Source of the DNA: Actinoplanes oryzae
GTDB lineage: Bacteria; Actinomycetota; Actinomycetes; Mycobacteriales; Micromonosporaceae
DNA length: 57,329 bases
NCBI RefSeq assembly: GCF_030757795.1
Contig: NZ_JAUQWH010000043.1
Coordinates: 1-57,329 of the forward strand
Reading direction: 5' to 3'
Part shown: positions 1 to 8,492 of the stretch, in pieces
Numbering within the stretch: the first letter of the stretch is position 1
Layout of the letters: each line of letters starts with the position of its first letter
Notes under the pieces: model-generated
The model's database searches: none
Told to the model about the DNA's origin: nothing
Seen by the model: only the letters and a program-made list of their open reading frames with translations
Made by a program: the position numbers and the translations under genes

Positions 1-264
1 CTGTCCGGGCCGGCGACGGCGGACTACTTCGCGGCGCGCAACGGCATCACCGCGCCGCCGGTCGCCACGACGCTGCCCGCCTCGGGGCCCACCTCGATCG
101 AGCGCACCGACTACCGGCAGGACGGCCACCCGCCGGTCACGCTCTACACCGTGCACGGCGGCGGGCACACGATTCCGGGACCGGCCAGGGCGCCGGGCAT
201 GCTGGGCAAGACCAATCAGGACATCAGTACGGCCGCGGTGGTCCAGTCCTTCTTCGGCATCTGA
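1..264 (+). CDS. secreted PHB-depolymerase/LpqC-like esterase, C-terminal fragment
   Basis: Open from the first base to a TGA at 262-264, giving the last 87 residues of a larger protein that begins outside the window. The segment YTVHGGGHTIPG resembles the catalytic-histidine region of the polyhydroxybutyrate depolymerase / feruloyl esterase (LpqC-like) alpha/beta-hydrolase family, where HGGGHxWPG precedes the C-terminus. The preceding TDYRQDG...VTLYTV strand and the short tail (TAAVVQSFFGI) also fit the end of that fold. The nucleophile and acid residues would lie upstream and cannot be checked. Substrate is unknown. It converges with the AraC-type gene on the other strand, with a 12-base gap. 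Confidence 0.7.
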   Translation: MSGPATADYFAARNGITAPPVATTLPASGPTSIERTDYRQDGHPPVTLYTVHGGGHTIPGPARAPGMLGKTNQDISTAAVVQSFFGI

Positions 265-276
265 GCGTTCCGGCCG

Positions 277-1164
277 TCAGGATCGCAGGCGGCCGGCCTG
301 GCGGAACTCCCGGGGTGGCATGCCGACGACGCGCCGGAAGGCCGTGCTGAACGCGCTTTCCGACTGGTATCCGACGGCCGCTGCCACGGCGGCGAGGGAG
401 TCCCCGGTGCGCAGGGCGGCCCGCGCCAGCTGCATCCGCCACTCGATGAGGTAGTCGAGCGGGGGCCGTCCCACCCTGCTCCTGAACGTGGCCGCGAAGG
501 TCGACCTCGACATCATCGCGATGCGGGCGAGCTCCTCGAGCGTCCAGCGACGGTGCGGCTCGGCGTGCACGGCCCGCAGCGCCGCCCCGATCCCGTCCTC
601 GGCGACCGATGCGAGCCAGCCCAGGGGGTCATGGGCCGAGGCGGCATGCGACCTGAGCATCTGGACGAGCAGGATGTGGGCCAGGTGTTCGAGGACGAGG
701 GATCGGCCCACGTGGTGCGTCTCCATCTCGTGCACGAGGATGGTCGCGACGTTCCAGAGCACCTTCTCGCCGGTGTCGCCCGCCCGGACCAGCACGACCG
801 GGGGGAGCACCGAGAAGAGCGCCGACGCGTCGGCATCCTGGAAGGCGAAGTCGACGGTGCACGTGTAGGTCACGGCGCCGTTCGCCGGCCCGTCCGGGCC
901 GGGTGCCCGGGCCGCCTCGACCGAGCTCCCGAGGCCGTAGGGCGGGGGATTGCCGAGCAGATAGAAGTCGCCGGTGCTCAGCAGCAGGGGGTCCCGCCCG
1001 TCGATGCACAGCCAGCACTCGCCCTCCACGACCACGCCGAGCTTGATGTGCGGGAACGGGGAGAACCGGACTCCCCACGGCGCGGTCGCGCGGAGCGGGA
1101 CAGGAGCGACGGTCCGGGGCCGCGCCAGCGCCAGCACGTCACGGATCGGGTCCTGGGCGTCCAA
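277..1164 (-). CDS. AraC-family transcriptional regulator with N-terminal cupin domain
   Basis: About 295 aa. The N-terminal half is the cupin domain of the AraC cupin_6 class (DPIRDVLALARPRTV... then GVRFSPFPHIKLGVVVEGECWL). The last 100 residues hold two helix-turn-helix motifs (LEELARIAMMSRSTFAATFRSRVG and SLAAVAAAVGYQSESAFSTAFRRVVGMPPREFR). I chose the TTG start at 1164 because it gives the usual family N-terminus (MDAQDPIRDVLAL). An ATG at 1275 is in frame but would place the probable operator at 1203-1219 inside the gene and leave only 20 bases before the divergent reductase. It probably controls the divergent aldo-keto reductase at 1296; the ligand is unknown. Confidence 0.88.
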   Translation of the reverse strand: MDAQDPIRDVLALARPRTVAPVPLRATAPWGVRFSPFPHIKLGVVVEGECWLCIDGRDPLLLSTGDFYLLGNPPPYGLGSSVEAARAPGPDGPANGAVTYTCTVDFAFQDADASALFSVLPPVVLVRAGDTGEKVLWNVATILVHEMETHHVGRSLVLEHLAHILLVQMLRSHAASAHDPLGWLASVAEDGIGAALRAVHAEPHRRWTLEELARIAMMSRSTFAATFRSRVGRPPLDYLIEWRMQLARAALRTGDSLAAVAAAVGYQSESAFSTAFRRVVGMPPREFRQAGRLRS

Positions 1165-1202
1165 GGCGATCCCGGCGTCGGACGATCGGTAAAGACTGCT
1201 GG

Positions 1203-1219
1203 ACTCCACGTTATGGAGT
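1203..1219. promoter_or_regulatory. inverted repeat in AraC/aldo-keto reductase divergent promoter
   Basis: ACTCCA-N5-TGGAGT is a perfect 6-bp inverted repeat in the space between the chosen AraC start (1164) and the reductase start (1296). An AT-richer stretch GTATAC follows directly and could be a -10 element for the reductase. Read as an operator for the adjacent regulator; this is inference from position and symmetry. Confidence 0.45.
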
Positions 1220-1295
1220 ATACGAACGGCGGCGGTGACGATGGAGAGACGGCGGCGACAGCTGCCGGGAACCATTCACGAGGAGTCAGAAGAAG

Positions 1296-2306
1296 ATGCG
1301 CTACCGGTTTCTCGGACGGTCAGGGCTGCGAGTGTCGGAACTGTCGCTCGGGACAGGCAACTTCGGCACGGGGTGGGGGCACGGAGCGGAGGCGCCCGAG
1401 GCCCGGGCGATGTACGACGCCTATCGGGAGGCGGGCGGGAACTTCATCGACACCGCTTCCAACTATCAGGCGGGCGACGCCGAGAAGTACCTCAAGGACA
1501 TCATCGCCCCGGACCGCGAGGACATCGTTCTCTCGACCAAATACACGATGGGGTCCACGGCGGCCAGCGGGCTGCAAGTGACCGGGAACAGCCGCAAGGC
1601 GATGATCCAGTCCCTCGAGCGGAGCCTGCGCCGACTGGGCACCGACCGGGTCGACGTGTTCTGGGCCCACGTGGCCGACGAGTCCACCCCCGTCGAGGAG
1701 ATCCTGCGCGCCTTCGACGACCTGACCCGCGCCGGCAAGATCCTGTACGCCGGCCTGTGTAACTTCCCCGCCTGGCGGGTGGCGACCGGAGTCACCGTCG
1801 CGCGGCAGCAGGGCTGGGCCCCTCCCGTGGCGATCCAGTCCGAGTACAGCCTCGTCGAGCGCAGCGCCGACCGGGAGCTGCGGCCGATGGCGGAGGCCTT
1901 CGGCCTGGGCGTCCTCGGGTTCACCCCGCTCGGCGGCGGTCTGCTCACGGGCAAGTACCGGCGGGGCGGGACGGGCCGCGCCCAGAGCTCGATCAGCCGG
2001 TTCCTGCACAACGAGGACGACCCCGCCAAGGCCGCGATCCTGGACGCCGTCGAGAGCGTCGCCGGCGACCTCGGCACGACCCCGGACCGGGTCGCCGTCC
2101 GGTGGTCGATGACGAAGGGCGTCATCCCCATCATCGGGCCGCGGAACGTGGCTCAGCTCGAGTCGAACCTCGCGGCCGCCGAGCTCGACATTCCGGCGCG
2201 TCAGCTCGCGTGGCTGGACGAGGTGAGCGCGCCGCAGCTGGGCTACCCGCACGGCCTGTGGACGGCGTTCGAGCGGGCGGAGAGGAACCGGGTGACCCAG
2301 CCGTAG
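1296..2306 (+). CDS. aldo/keto reductase
   Basis: 336 aa, NADPH-dependent oxidoreductase with a TIM-barrel fold. The catalytic tetrad is visible: Asp52 (FIDTAS), Tyr57 (SNYQ), Lys82 (LSTKYT) and His125 (FWAHV). The C-terminal cofactor-binding segment (GVIPIIGPRNVAQLESNL) matches the family. The ATG at 1296 has a good ribosome site (GAGGAG) about 10 bases upstream. The length fits the YajO/YghZ-like subgroup. It is divergent from the AraC regulator, which probably controls it; the natural substrate cannot be deduced. Confidence 0.93.
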   Translation: MRYRFLGRSGLRVSELSLGTGNFGTGWGHGAEAPEARAMYDAYREAGGNFIDTASNYQAGDAEKYLKDIIAPDREDIVLSTKYTMGSTAASGLQVTGNSRKAMIQSLERSLRRLGTDRVDVFWAHVADESTPVEEILRAFDDLTRAGKILYAGLCNFPAWRVATGVTVARQQGWAPPVAIQSEYSLVERSADRELRPMAEAFGLGVLGFTPLGGGLLTGKYRRGGTGRAQSSISRFLHNEDDPAKAAILDAVESVAGDLGTTPDRVAVRWSMTKGVIPIIGPRNVAQLESNLAAAELDIPARQLAWLDEVSAPQLGYPHGLWTAFERAERNRVTQP

Positions 2307-2314
2307 CGGCGCCG

Positions 2315-3493
2315 TCAGGCCACGCGCCAGACGCGCCACAGGGCGCCGGGGTCGACGGTCGGGTCGCCGTGCACCAGGAAGAAGTCGGCCGGGCCGCCCT
2401 CGCGCAGCACCCCGGCGTCCGGCTCGCCGAGCAGCTCGCCGCCGCGCCAGGTCACGCAGCCCAGCGCCTCCCACGGCGGCAGGCCCGCCTCGACCAGCGT
2501 CTCGACCTCCCAGGGCAGGTGGTTGGCGCGCACCGAGCCGCCCCCGGCGTCCGTACCGCCGACGATGTGCACCCCCGCCGCGTGCGCGAGCCGGGCGCTT
2601 TCCTTGGCCCGCTCCAGGCGGTCCCGGATGCGCGTGCGGTTCGCCTCGCCCGTGAAACGCTCCAGCGTGGTGGTCGTGCCGAAGCTCAACCACGACTTGA
2701 GTACGGCCATCGTGGTCACCAGCCCCGTCCCCTGCGCGGCCATCGTGGCGGCGATCTCCGCGTCCAGCTCGAACCCGTGCTCGATGCAGTCCACCCCGCC
2801 CGCCGCGGCCGCCGCGGTGTTGGCCAGCCCCGTGGCATGCGCCGTCACCGTGGCACCCCGCCCGTGCACCGCGTCCACCACCCGCCGCACCTCGGCCGGC
2901 GACCACGGCGCGGTGTCCTTGTCCGGCCCGTCCAGATAGAGCTTCACCAGATCGGTGCCGTCGTCCAGCTGCCCGAGCGCCGCGGCGAGCAGCGCATCAG
3001 CGTCGCCGGCCTCGACCGCCAGCCCCGGCGGCAGTGTCTTGCCCGCCGTCAGCCAGGTCCCCGCCGCCCGGATGACCGGCCGGTCCCGCCGCCCCCGCCA
3101 CCGCTCCCGCACCACCAGGCTCAGCGCCCGCTCCCGCTCCCCGTCGAAGCGCCGCACCGCCCCGACATCCCGGATCCACCGCACCCCGGCCCGATGCAGC
3201 AGCTCCCCGTTGTGCTCGGCCGCCTCCAGCAACCACTCGGTGGGCCGCTCCCCGTCGGCGATCCAGTGCGACCCGCCCGGCAGCGTCACATGGTGGTGCC
3301 CATCCACCAGCCCGGGCACGATCGTCGTCCCGCCCGCCTCGACGACCCGGCAGCCCGGCGGCAGCTCGCCCTCCTCCCCGAACGGCCGGATCCGCGTGAC
3401 CCGGTCGCCCTCGACCAGCACACTGACCGGCACCTGCAACCGCTCCGAACGACCGTCGGCGAGGGCAGCCTCGCGATACAGCGTTGCGCTCAT
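2315..3493 (-). CDS. amidohydrolase (imidazolonepropionase-like metal-dependent hydrolase)
   Basis: 392 aa. The metal-binding His-x-His is in GLVDGHHHVT (residues 66-68). Further ligands follow the family pattern: TAHATG, CIEHGFELD and the Asp of VGGTDAGGG. The N-terminal beta-sandwich opening (VLVEGDRVTRIRPFGEEGELP... ATTIVPGLVDGH style) and the C-terminal LREGGPADFFLVHGDPT are typical of amidohydrolases acting on cyclic amides or dipeptides. Substrate not predictable. It starts at ATG 3493 and ends 8 bases from the convergent reductase. About 200 bases separate it from the dehydrogenase upstream on the same strand. Confidence 0.9.
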   Translation of the reverse strand: MSATLYREAALADGRSERLQVPVSVLVEGDRVTRIRPFGEEGELPPGCRVVEAGGTTIVPGLVDGHHHVTLPGGSHWIADGERPTEWLLEAAEHNGELLHRAGVRWIRDVGAVRRFDGERERALSLVVRERWRGRRDRPVIRAAGTWLTAGKTLPPGLAVEAGDADALLAAALGQLDDGTDLVKLYLDGPDKDTAPWSPAEVRRVVDAVHGRGATVTAHATGLANTAAAAAGGVDCIEHGFELDAEIAATMAAQGTGLVTTMAVLKSWLSFGTTTTLERFTGEANRTRIRDRLERAKESARLAHAAGVHIVGGTDAGGGSVRANHLPWEVETLVEAGLPPWEALGCVTWRGGELLGEPDAGVLREGGPADFFLVHGDPTVDPGALWRVWRVA

Positions 3494-3690
3494 CGCCCGA
3501 ACCTACGCCCCCATCAAGCCCCGGCCCCAGAACCGCTTCGCCGCCACCACGCTCCGAAGAGGACGACGATCTCCGACGCGGTCCCGGCGGCGATCAACCT
3601 CCCACATGACCTGCGATGCCGCCGCTTGCGATTCGCGGTGCCGGTTCGGGGAGTCGCGCTTCACGCCGGCGCCCGGTCGGACCGGATCTG

Positions 3691-4692
3691 TCAGGCCCTC
3701 AGGCCGCCCTCGTTTCCGGCGGTGGGGCCGGCATCGCCGGAGGGCGGCTCGGCGACGACGTGGGTCAGCGGCTTGCCGGCCAGGAGGGCGGCCAGGTTGG
3801 TGGCGATGCGGTCGGCGGCGCCGATCGGGCGGCCGCCGGCGGCGTGCGGGGTGATGAGCACGTTCGGCTCGTCCCAGAGCGGGGAGTCCGGCGGCAGCGG
3901 CTCGGTGGCGACGACGTCGAGGGCCGCGCCGGCCAGGCGGCGCTCGCGCAGGGCGGCCAGCAGGGCGGACTCGTCGACGGTCGAGCCGCGGCCCACGTTG
4001 ATCAGCCAGGCGTGGGGCGGGAGGAGCGCGAGGACCCGGGCGTCCAGGGCGTGCCGGGTGTCCGGGGTGGCGGGCAGGATCATGATCAGGACGTCGGCGC
4101 GGGGCAGGACCCGGACCAGGTCGGCGGCGGTCACCACCGGGTGGCCGTGGCGCTCGCCGGCGGCGCGGGCGACGCCGGTCACGCGGGCGCCGAGGGCGGT
4201 CAGGTGCGGGGCGAGGGTGGCCGCGATGCCGCCGAAGCCCCAGATCACCACTTCGGCGCCGCGCAGCGTACGGAAGCTGTCCGGCTCGTGGACCGGCTGC
4301 AGGCCGCCCCATTCGCCCGCCCACCGGTGGCCGATCTGGGCCCGGGTCAGCTGGGGCAGGCGCCGGGCGGCGGCCAGGACCAGGGCCAGGGTGTGCTCGG
4401 CGACCGTCACGTCGTGCAGGCCGGTGCCGCCGGTGATCACGACCTTGGGGGCGAAGCCGGCCGCCAGCACGGCGTCCGGCCCCGCGGCCAGCGTCTGCAC
4501 CCAGCGCAGCCGCGGCAGCCGGCGCGCGGCGTCGGCGAGCTGGTCGGCCGGGTTGCCCCACACGACCAGGGCTTCGGCGTCGGTGTGCCCGGCGGGCACG
4601 GGACGGGCGACCGCGTACGTGACCGCCTCGACCCCGGCGGGCAGGCCGGGGCCGAGGTCGAGGTCGATGCTGTCGGGCAGGAGCAGCTTCAT
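3691..4692 (-). CDS. D-isomer-specific 2-hydroxyacid dehydrogenase
   Basis: 333 aa counting from ATG at 4692 (an in-frame GTG lies 9 bases upstream). NAD(P)-dependent reduction of 2-oxoacids. The Rossmann segment is VVIWGFGGIAATLAPHLTALGA (residues 148-169) with a relaxed GxGxxA motif. Catalytic Arg235 (INVGRGSTVDE), Glu264 (DVVATEPLP) and His283 (LITPHAAG) are all present. The length is normal. The start lies only 19 bases after the PBP stop on the same strand, so both may share a transcript although their functions are unrelated. Substrate unknown; glyoxylate/hydroxypyruvate or phosphoglycerate reductase-like activity is possible. Confidence 0.92.
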   Translation of the reverse strand: MKLLLPDSIDLDLGPGLPAGVEAVTYAVARPVPAGHTDAEALVVWGNPADQLADAARRLPRLRWVQTLAAGPDAVLAAGFAPKVVITGGTGLHDVTVAEHTLALVLAAARRLPQLTRAQIGHRWAGEWGGLQPVHEPDSFRTLRGAEVVIWGFGGIAATLAPHLTALGARVTGVARAAGERHGHPVVTAADLVRVLPRADVLIMILPATPDTRHALDARVLALLPPHAWLINVGRGSTVDESALLAALRERRLAGAALDVVATEPLPPDSPLWDEPNVLITPHAAGGRPIGAADRIATNLAALLAGKPLTHVVAEPPSGDAGPTAGNEGGLRA

Positions 4693-4711
4693 GCCCCGCA
4701 CCCTAGTCAGG

Positions 4712-7084
4712 TCAGCGCCCGGGCGGTCCCGACGGGGGAGCGGACGGCGCCGACGCCGGGCCCGCGCTGACCTGGATCGAGACGAAGCCGCCCTTGATGG
4801 TCGTGCCGGAGGGAACCGTGCCGGCGGCCTGACCGGCGGGGCAGTCCGAGGGCACGGGGGTGCCGGCGGTCGTGGCGCTGAAGCCGGCGTCCTCGAGGCG
4901 GCTGGTCGCCTCGTCGACGCTCACGCACTTGACGCCCGGGATGGACACCTGCTCGCCCTTGGCGATCTCGTCGTCGCCCGGGGTCTTGAACTGGGTGCGC
5001 TTCTTGCCCTTCATGATGTCGTGCAGGGTGTCGATCACCACCGGGTTCACCACGTCGTGATCCATCCGGTACGGGTGGTTCGGATAGTCCGGGTTGACCA
5101 GGTAGCCGGCCACCGCCATCTGCGCGGTGCTCAGCACCAGCGACGCGGTCTTGTCCCCGTCGGTGGTGCCGGTCTTGCCGAAGATCGGGTAGCCGACCCC
5201 GCCCCGGGCCCCGCTCGCCGTGGTGTGCCCGCCGCACGAGCCCAGCTGCGCCTGGTCGCCCACCGGGCACCGCGCGGCGTCGATGGCGGCGCGGGCCACG
5301 TCCGCGGAGGTCGCCCGCTTGCACTGCGGCTTGCCGGCGGCGACCTTCTTGCCGTCCAGGCTGGTGATCGACTGCACCGGGATCGGGCTGCAGTACATGC
5401 CGTCGGCGGCCAGCGTCGCGTACGCGTTGGCGATGTCCAGCGGCGTCGAGGCGGACACGCCCAGCGTGAAGGCGCCCCACTCCTTGGCGTACTTGGTGGC
5501 CCGCTCCTGATCGTCGGGGGCGCGGAACTTGACGCCGAAGCGCTGCGCGACGTTGACGACCTTGTCCGCGCCGACCTGCTCCTCCAGCGGCACGAAGTAC
5601 GTGTTGACCGAGCTGCCGAAGCCCGTCCACATGTTGTACGGGCCCTTCTCCGACTTGCCCGCGTTGACCGGGCAGTAGTGCCCGCCGCACTCGGCCGGGG
5701 CGCCGCTGTCGAGGTAGGTGGGCGACTTGTAGCGGTACTCCGTGTTGATCGGGTACGCCAGCGGGTAGCCCTTCTCCAGCGCCGCGACCATGGTGAACAT
5801 CTTGAACACCGAGCCGGCCTGGTAGCCGACGATGTCCCCGCCGCCGGTGATCAGCGGGTTGGTGGTGTTCGGGAAGCTGCCGCGCGCGCCGGCGGCCTTC
5901 TTCGCCGGGTCGGGGGAGGGCTTGTTGGTGCCGTCGTCGAGCTTGTACTTGCGGTTGGTGGCCAGCGCCTTCACCTTGCCGGTACGCGGCTCGACCGCGG
6001 CCACCACGAGCGCGTCCGCCCGCGAGGTGCTCAGCTTGCCCGCGATGTTGGCGCGCGCGGCGGCCGTGGCCTTGACGTCCATCGACGAGACGATCGTGTA
6101 GCCGCCGCCCTTGAGGGCCTGCTGCCGGTCGTACGTGGTCTTGCCGAACGCCTTCTGCTCGTTCCACCAGCGGACGAAGAAGTCGCAGAAGAAGCCCCAC
6201 GAGTTGGTCCGCACGGCGGTGCAGCCGTTGCCGGCCTGCTTGACCTTCGTGCTGACCTTGACCTTGACCGCCTCGGCCTGCTGGGCGTCGGTGATCATGT
6301 CGAGCTCGCGCATGTTCTTGACGACCCAGTCGCGGCGGTCCTTCAGCAGCTTGGCGCCCTTGGCGGTCGTGGGGTCGTAGTAGGAGGTGCCCCGCACGAT
6401 GCCGGCGAGCTGGGCGGCCTCGGCGACGGTGAGCTGCTTGGGCTGCTTGCCGAAGTAGATCTGGCTGGCCGCGTACACGCCGTACGCGCCGTTGCCGAAG
6501 GGGGCGGTGTTGAGATAGCCGACGAGGATGTCCTGCTTGCTCATCCGCTTCTCGAGCTCCATGGCGTACTTGATCTCGTTGATCTTGCGCTTGTTGGTCT
6601 TCGCCGTGGCGTCCACGACCCCCTGCCACGTCGTCGACGAGTAGGTCAGCGTCATGCGCACGTACTGCATCGTCAGCGTCGAGGCGCCCTGCTGGTCGTT
6701 GCCGCCGCTGTTGCTCACGGCGGCCCGCACGACGCCCTTGAGGTCCACCCCGTGGTGCTTGTAGAAGTTGTGGTCCTCGGCGGCGACGATCGCGTCGAGC
6801 ATCACCTTCGGCACGTCCTTGGCCGAGACCTCCCGGCGGAACTCGTCGTAGAACTTGGTGATCTCGGTCTTGCCGTCCGCGGCGAGCAGCCGGCTGTACT
6901 GCGGGGCGCTCGCGGCCTTGAGCTCGCTGGGCAGCTCCTCGAACGACTCGTTGCCGGCCTTGGCGGCCAGCCCGGACAGCGCCGCGGCCGGGAAGGCGGC
7001 CGCGGCCAGGATGACGCCGCTGAGCAGGCCGCAGAGCACCAGCAGCGAGGCGCTGACGAGAAATTTGCGGGAGGGGAGACGCAT
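4712..7084 (-). CDS. class A penicillin-binding protein (glycosyltransferase/transpeptidase) with PASTA tail
   Basis: 790 aa bifunctional peptidoglycan synthase at the outer face of the membrane. One membrane anchor near residues 8-35. The GT51 domain has catalytic Glu103 in EDHNFYKHHGVD, GASTLTMQ at 133-140 and the NTAPFGNGAYGVYAAS region near 192-207. The transpeptidase domain has SVFK (425-428), SVN (492-494) and KTGT (637-640). A single PASTA-like domain (about 710-775, GVKCVSVDEATSRLEDAGF) follows, then a Pro/Ser-rich end. ATG at 7084 is preceded by GAGGA. Cys-rich pairs in the transpeptidase domain (for example CGGHYC) suggest disulfides. Homologous in layout to actinobacterial PonA-type PBPs. 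Confidence 0.95.
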   Translation of the reverse strand: MRLPSRKFLVSASLLVLCGLLSGVILAAAAFPAAALSGLAAKAGNESFEELPSELKAASAPQYSRLLAADGKTEITKFYDEFRREVSAKDVPKVMLDAIVAAEDHNFYKHHGVDLKGVVRAAVSNSGGNDQQGASTLTMQYVRMTLTYSSTTWQGVVDATAKTNKRKINEIKYAMELEKRMSKQDILVGYLNTAPFGNGAYGVYAASQIYFGKQPKQLTVAEAAQLAGIVRGTSYYDPTTAKGAKLLKDRRDWVVKNMRELDMITDAQQAEAVKVKVSTKVKQAGNGCTAVRTNSWGFFCDFFVRWWNEQKAFGKTTYDRQQALKGGGYTIVSSMDVKATAAARANIAGKLSTSRADALVVAAVEPRTGKVKALATNRKYKLDDGTNKPSPDPAKKAAGARGSFPNTTNPLITGGGDIVGYQAGSVFKMFTMVAALEKGYPLAYPINTEYRYKSPTYLDSGAPAECGGHYCPVNAGKSEKGPYNMWTGFGSSVNTYFVPLEEQVGADKVVNVAQRFGVKFRAPDDQERATKYAKEWGAFTLGVSASTPLDIANAYATLAADGMYCSPIPVQSITSLDGKKVAAGKPQCKRATSADVARAAIDAARCPVGDQAQLGSCGGHTTASGARGGVGYPIFGKTGTTDGDKTASLVLSTAQMAVAGYLVNPDYPNHPYRMDHDVVNPVVIDTLHDIMKGKKRTQFKTPGDDEIAKGEQVSIPGVKCVSVDEATSRLEDAGFSATTAGTPVPSDCPAGQAAGTVPSGTTIKGGFVSIQVSAGPASAPSAPPSGPPGR

Positions 7085-7184
7085 GGGGTCCTCGGGAATC
7101 GGATAGGGGGTTCGCGGCGGACGATAACGCCCCCGCGCAACCCTCTCGATCGCCGCCGGCGCGGCGTGCTGCCGCCCGGACGCG

Positions 7185-7220
7185 CGACACCCCGCCCGGC
7201 GCCGGCCGGACGGGGTGTCG
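7185..7220 (-). terminator. hairpin terminator after the sugar-binding lipoprotein gene
   Basis: Perfect 10-bp stem CGACACCCCG (7185-7194) / CGGGGTGTCG (7211-7220) around a GC-rich 16-base loop that is itself palindromic. It lies 16 bases past the stop of the lipoprotein gene. No clear U-tract, as is usual in high-GC actinomycetes. Confidence 0.65.
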
Positions 7221-7235
7221 GAAGGTGCGTGCCGC

Positions 7236-8351
7236 CTACTTGATGCCGGCCGCCGGGCAGTACTTGGCGAAGCCGCCCGCGCAGACCTCCTCCTTCTTGG
7301 CGAAGCCGTCCGCGATGACCTTGTTGATGTCCTTCTTGAAGATGCGGATCGGGTCCAGCAGCACCGAGGCCACGTAGGCGCCCGACTCGACGTCCTTGGT
7401 CTGGTCGTCGGCCTTGACCTGGTCGCCCTTGAAGATGCCGATCGCGAGCTTGGCGGCCGCGTCGGCCTCCTTCTTGATCGGCTTGTAGACCGTCATGCAC
7501 TGGTCGCCCGCGAGGATGTTCTGCAGGCCCTCCACCGAGGCGTCCTGGCCGGTCACCGGGACCTTGCCGTTGCGCCCGCGCGAGCGCAGGACGTCGATGA
7601 CCGCGCCGGCCATGCCGTCGTTGGCCGAGAGCACGCCGTTGATGTTGTCGTCCGGGTACTGGTTGTACATCTCGGTGAAGATCGCCTTGGCCAGCTCCGG
7701 CTTCCAGGCGTCCACGGACTGGTCCGGACCCTTGAGGTACGTGCCGTCGTCGAACTTCTTCGACAGGACGGCGTCGTAACCCTCCTTGAACTGGGTCGCG
7801 TTGTTGTCGGTGGGCGAGCCGTTGATGTACGCCACCCGGGGGCTCTTGATGCCCTTGGCGGTCAGGCAGCGGATCAGGCCCTCGCCCTGCATCTGGCCGA
7901 CCAGCCTGTTGTTGAAGCTGACGTAGTAGTCGGCGTTGCCGTTGAGCGTCAGCCGGTCGTAGTCGATGACCTTGACGCCGGCCTCGTGGGCGCGGTCGAT
8001 CGCGTACTTGCCGCTCTCGGGGTCGAGGCTGGCGATGATGAGCACGGTGGCGCCGTCGTTGATCATCTTGTCGGCCAGGCTCTTGAACTCGTCGGCGCTG
8101 CCGTTCGCGTTCTTGATCGTCACGGGGACGTCCTGGGCCTTGAACGCGGCCTCGAGCAGGCGCGGGTCGTCGCTGCCCCAGCGCTGGCTGGACTCCGTGT
8201 CGGGCAGGATGACGCCGACCATGCCGGTGCCGTCACCGCCACGCTGCTTCACGGCGGCTGTGCCGCCGGCGTCGTCGTCATCGCTACATGCCGCGACGGT
8301 GCTCATGATGAGCAGTCCGGCAGCGGCGAGGCTCACCAGTTTGCGGCGCAC
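7236..8351 (-). CDS. sugar ABC transporter substrate-binding lipoprotein (XylF/RbsB-like)
   Basis: 371 aa. A lipoprotein signal peptide ends in the lipobox TVAAC with Cys22, followed by an acidic linker (SDDDD). The mature part is a periplasmic-binding-protein type I fold: MVGVILPDTESSQRW, ADKMINDGATVLIIASLDPESG, AGVKVIDYDRL, VLSANDGMAGAVIDVLRSRG, VTGQDAS. This arrangement is closest to xylose-binding XylF-type proteins. GTG start with GAGGAG just upstream. No ATPase or permease gene lies beside it, so it is an orphan or works with a transporter elsewhere. The ligand (probably an aldopentose) is inference. Confidence 0.9.
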   Translation of the reverse strand: MRRKLVSLAAAGLLIMSTVAACSDDDDAGGTAAVKQRGGDGTGMVGVILPDTESSQRWGSDDPRLLEAAFKAQDVPVTIKNANGSADEFKSLADKMINDGATVLIIASLDPESGKYAIDRAHEAGVKVIDYDRLTLNGNADYYVSFNNRLVGQMQGEGLIRCLTAKGIKSPRVAYINGSPTDNNATQFKEGYDAVLSKKFDDGTYLKGPDQSVDAWKPELAKAIFTEMYNQYPDDNINGVLSANDGMAGAVIDVLRSRGRNGKVPVTGQDASVEGLQNILAGDQCMTVYKPIKKEADAAAKLAIGIFKGDQVKADDQTKDVESGAYVASVLLDPIRIFKKDINKVIADGFAKKEEVCAGGFAKYCPAAGIK

Positions 8352-8492
8352 GTGATCTCCTCGAGGGGGGCTGAAGCGCGGGCAAGGCTACCAGTGCCGG
8401 GTTGCGAAAGATCCGGGGGATCGTCGTCGTGACGGAAGTGTTGCGATTCGCCCGGCAAGATCAACAACATTCGTTGTCTATGCTCAGCGGTC

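Noticed and set aside
2102..7243. A 5.1-kb open frame on the plus strand
   Set aside because: It runs across two minus-strand genes and the reductase end; composition is Arg/Gly/Ala low-complexity, no domain. It is the antisense shadow of GC-rich codons.
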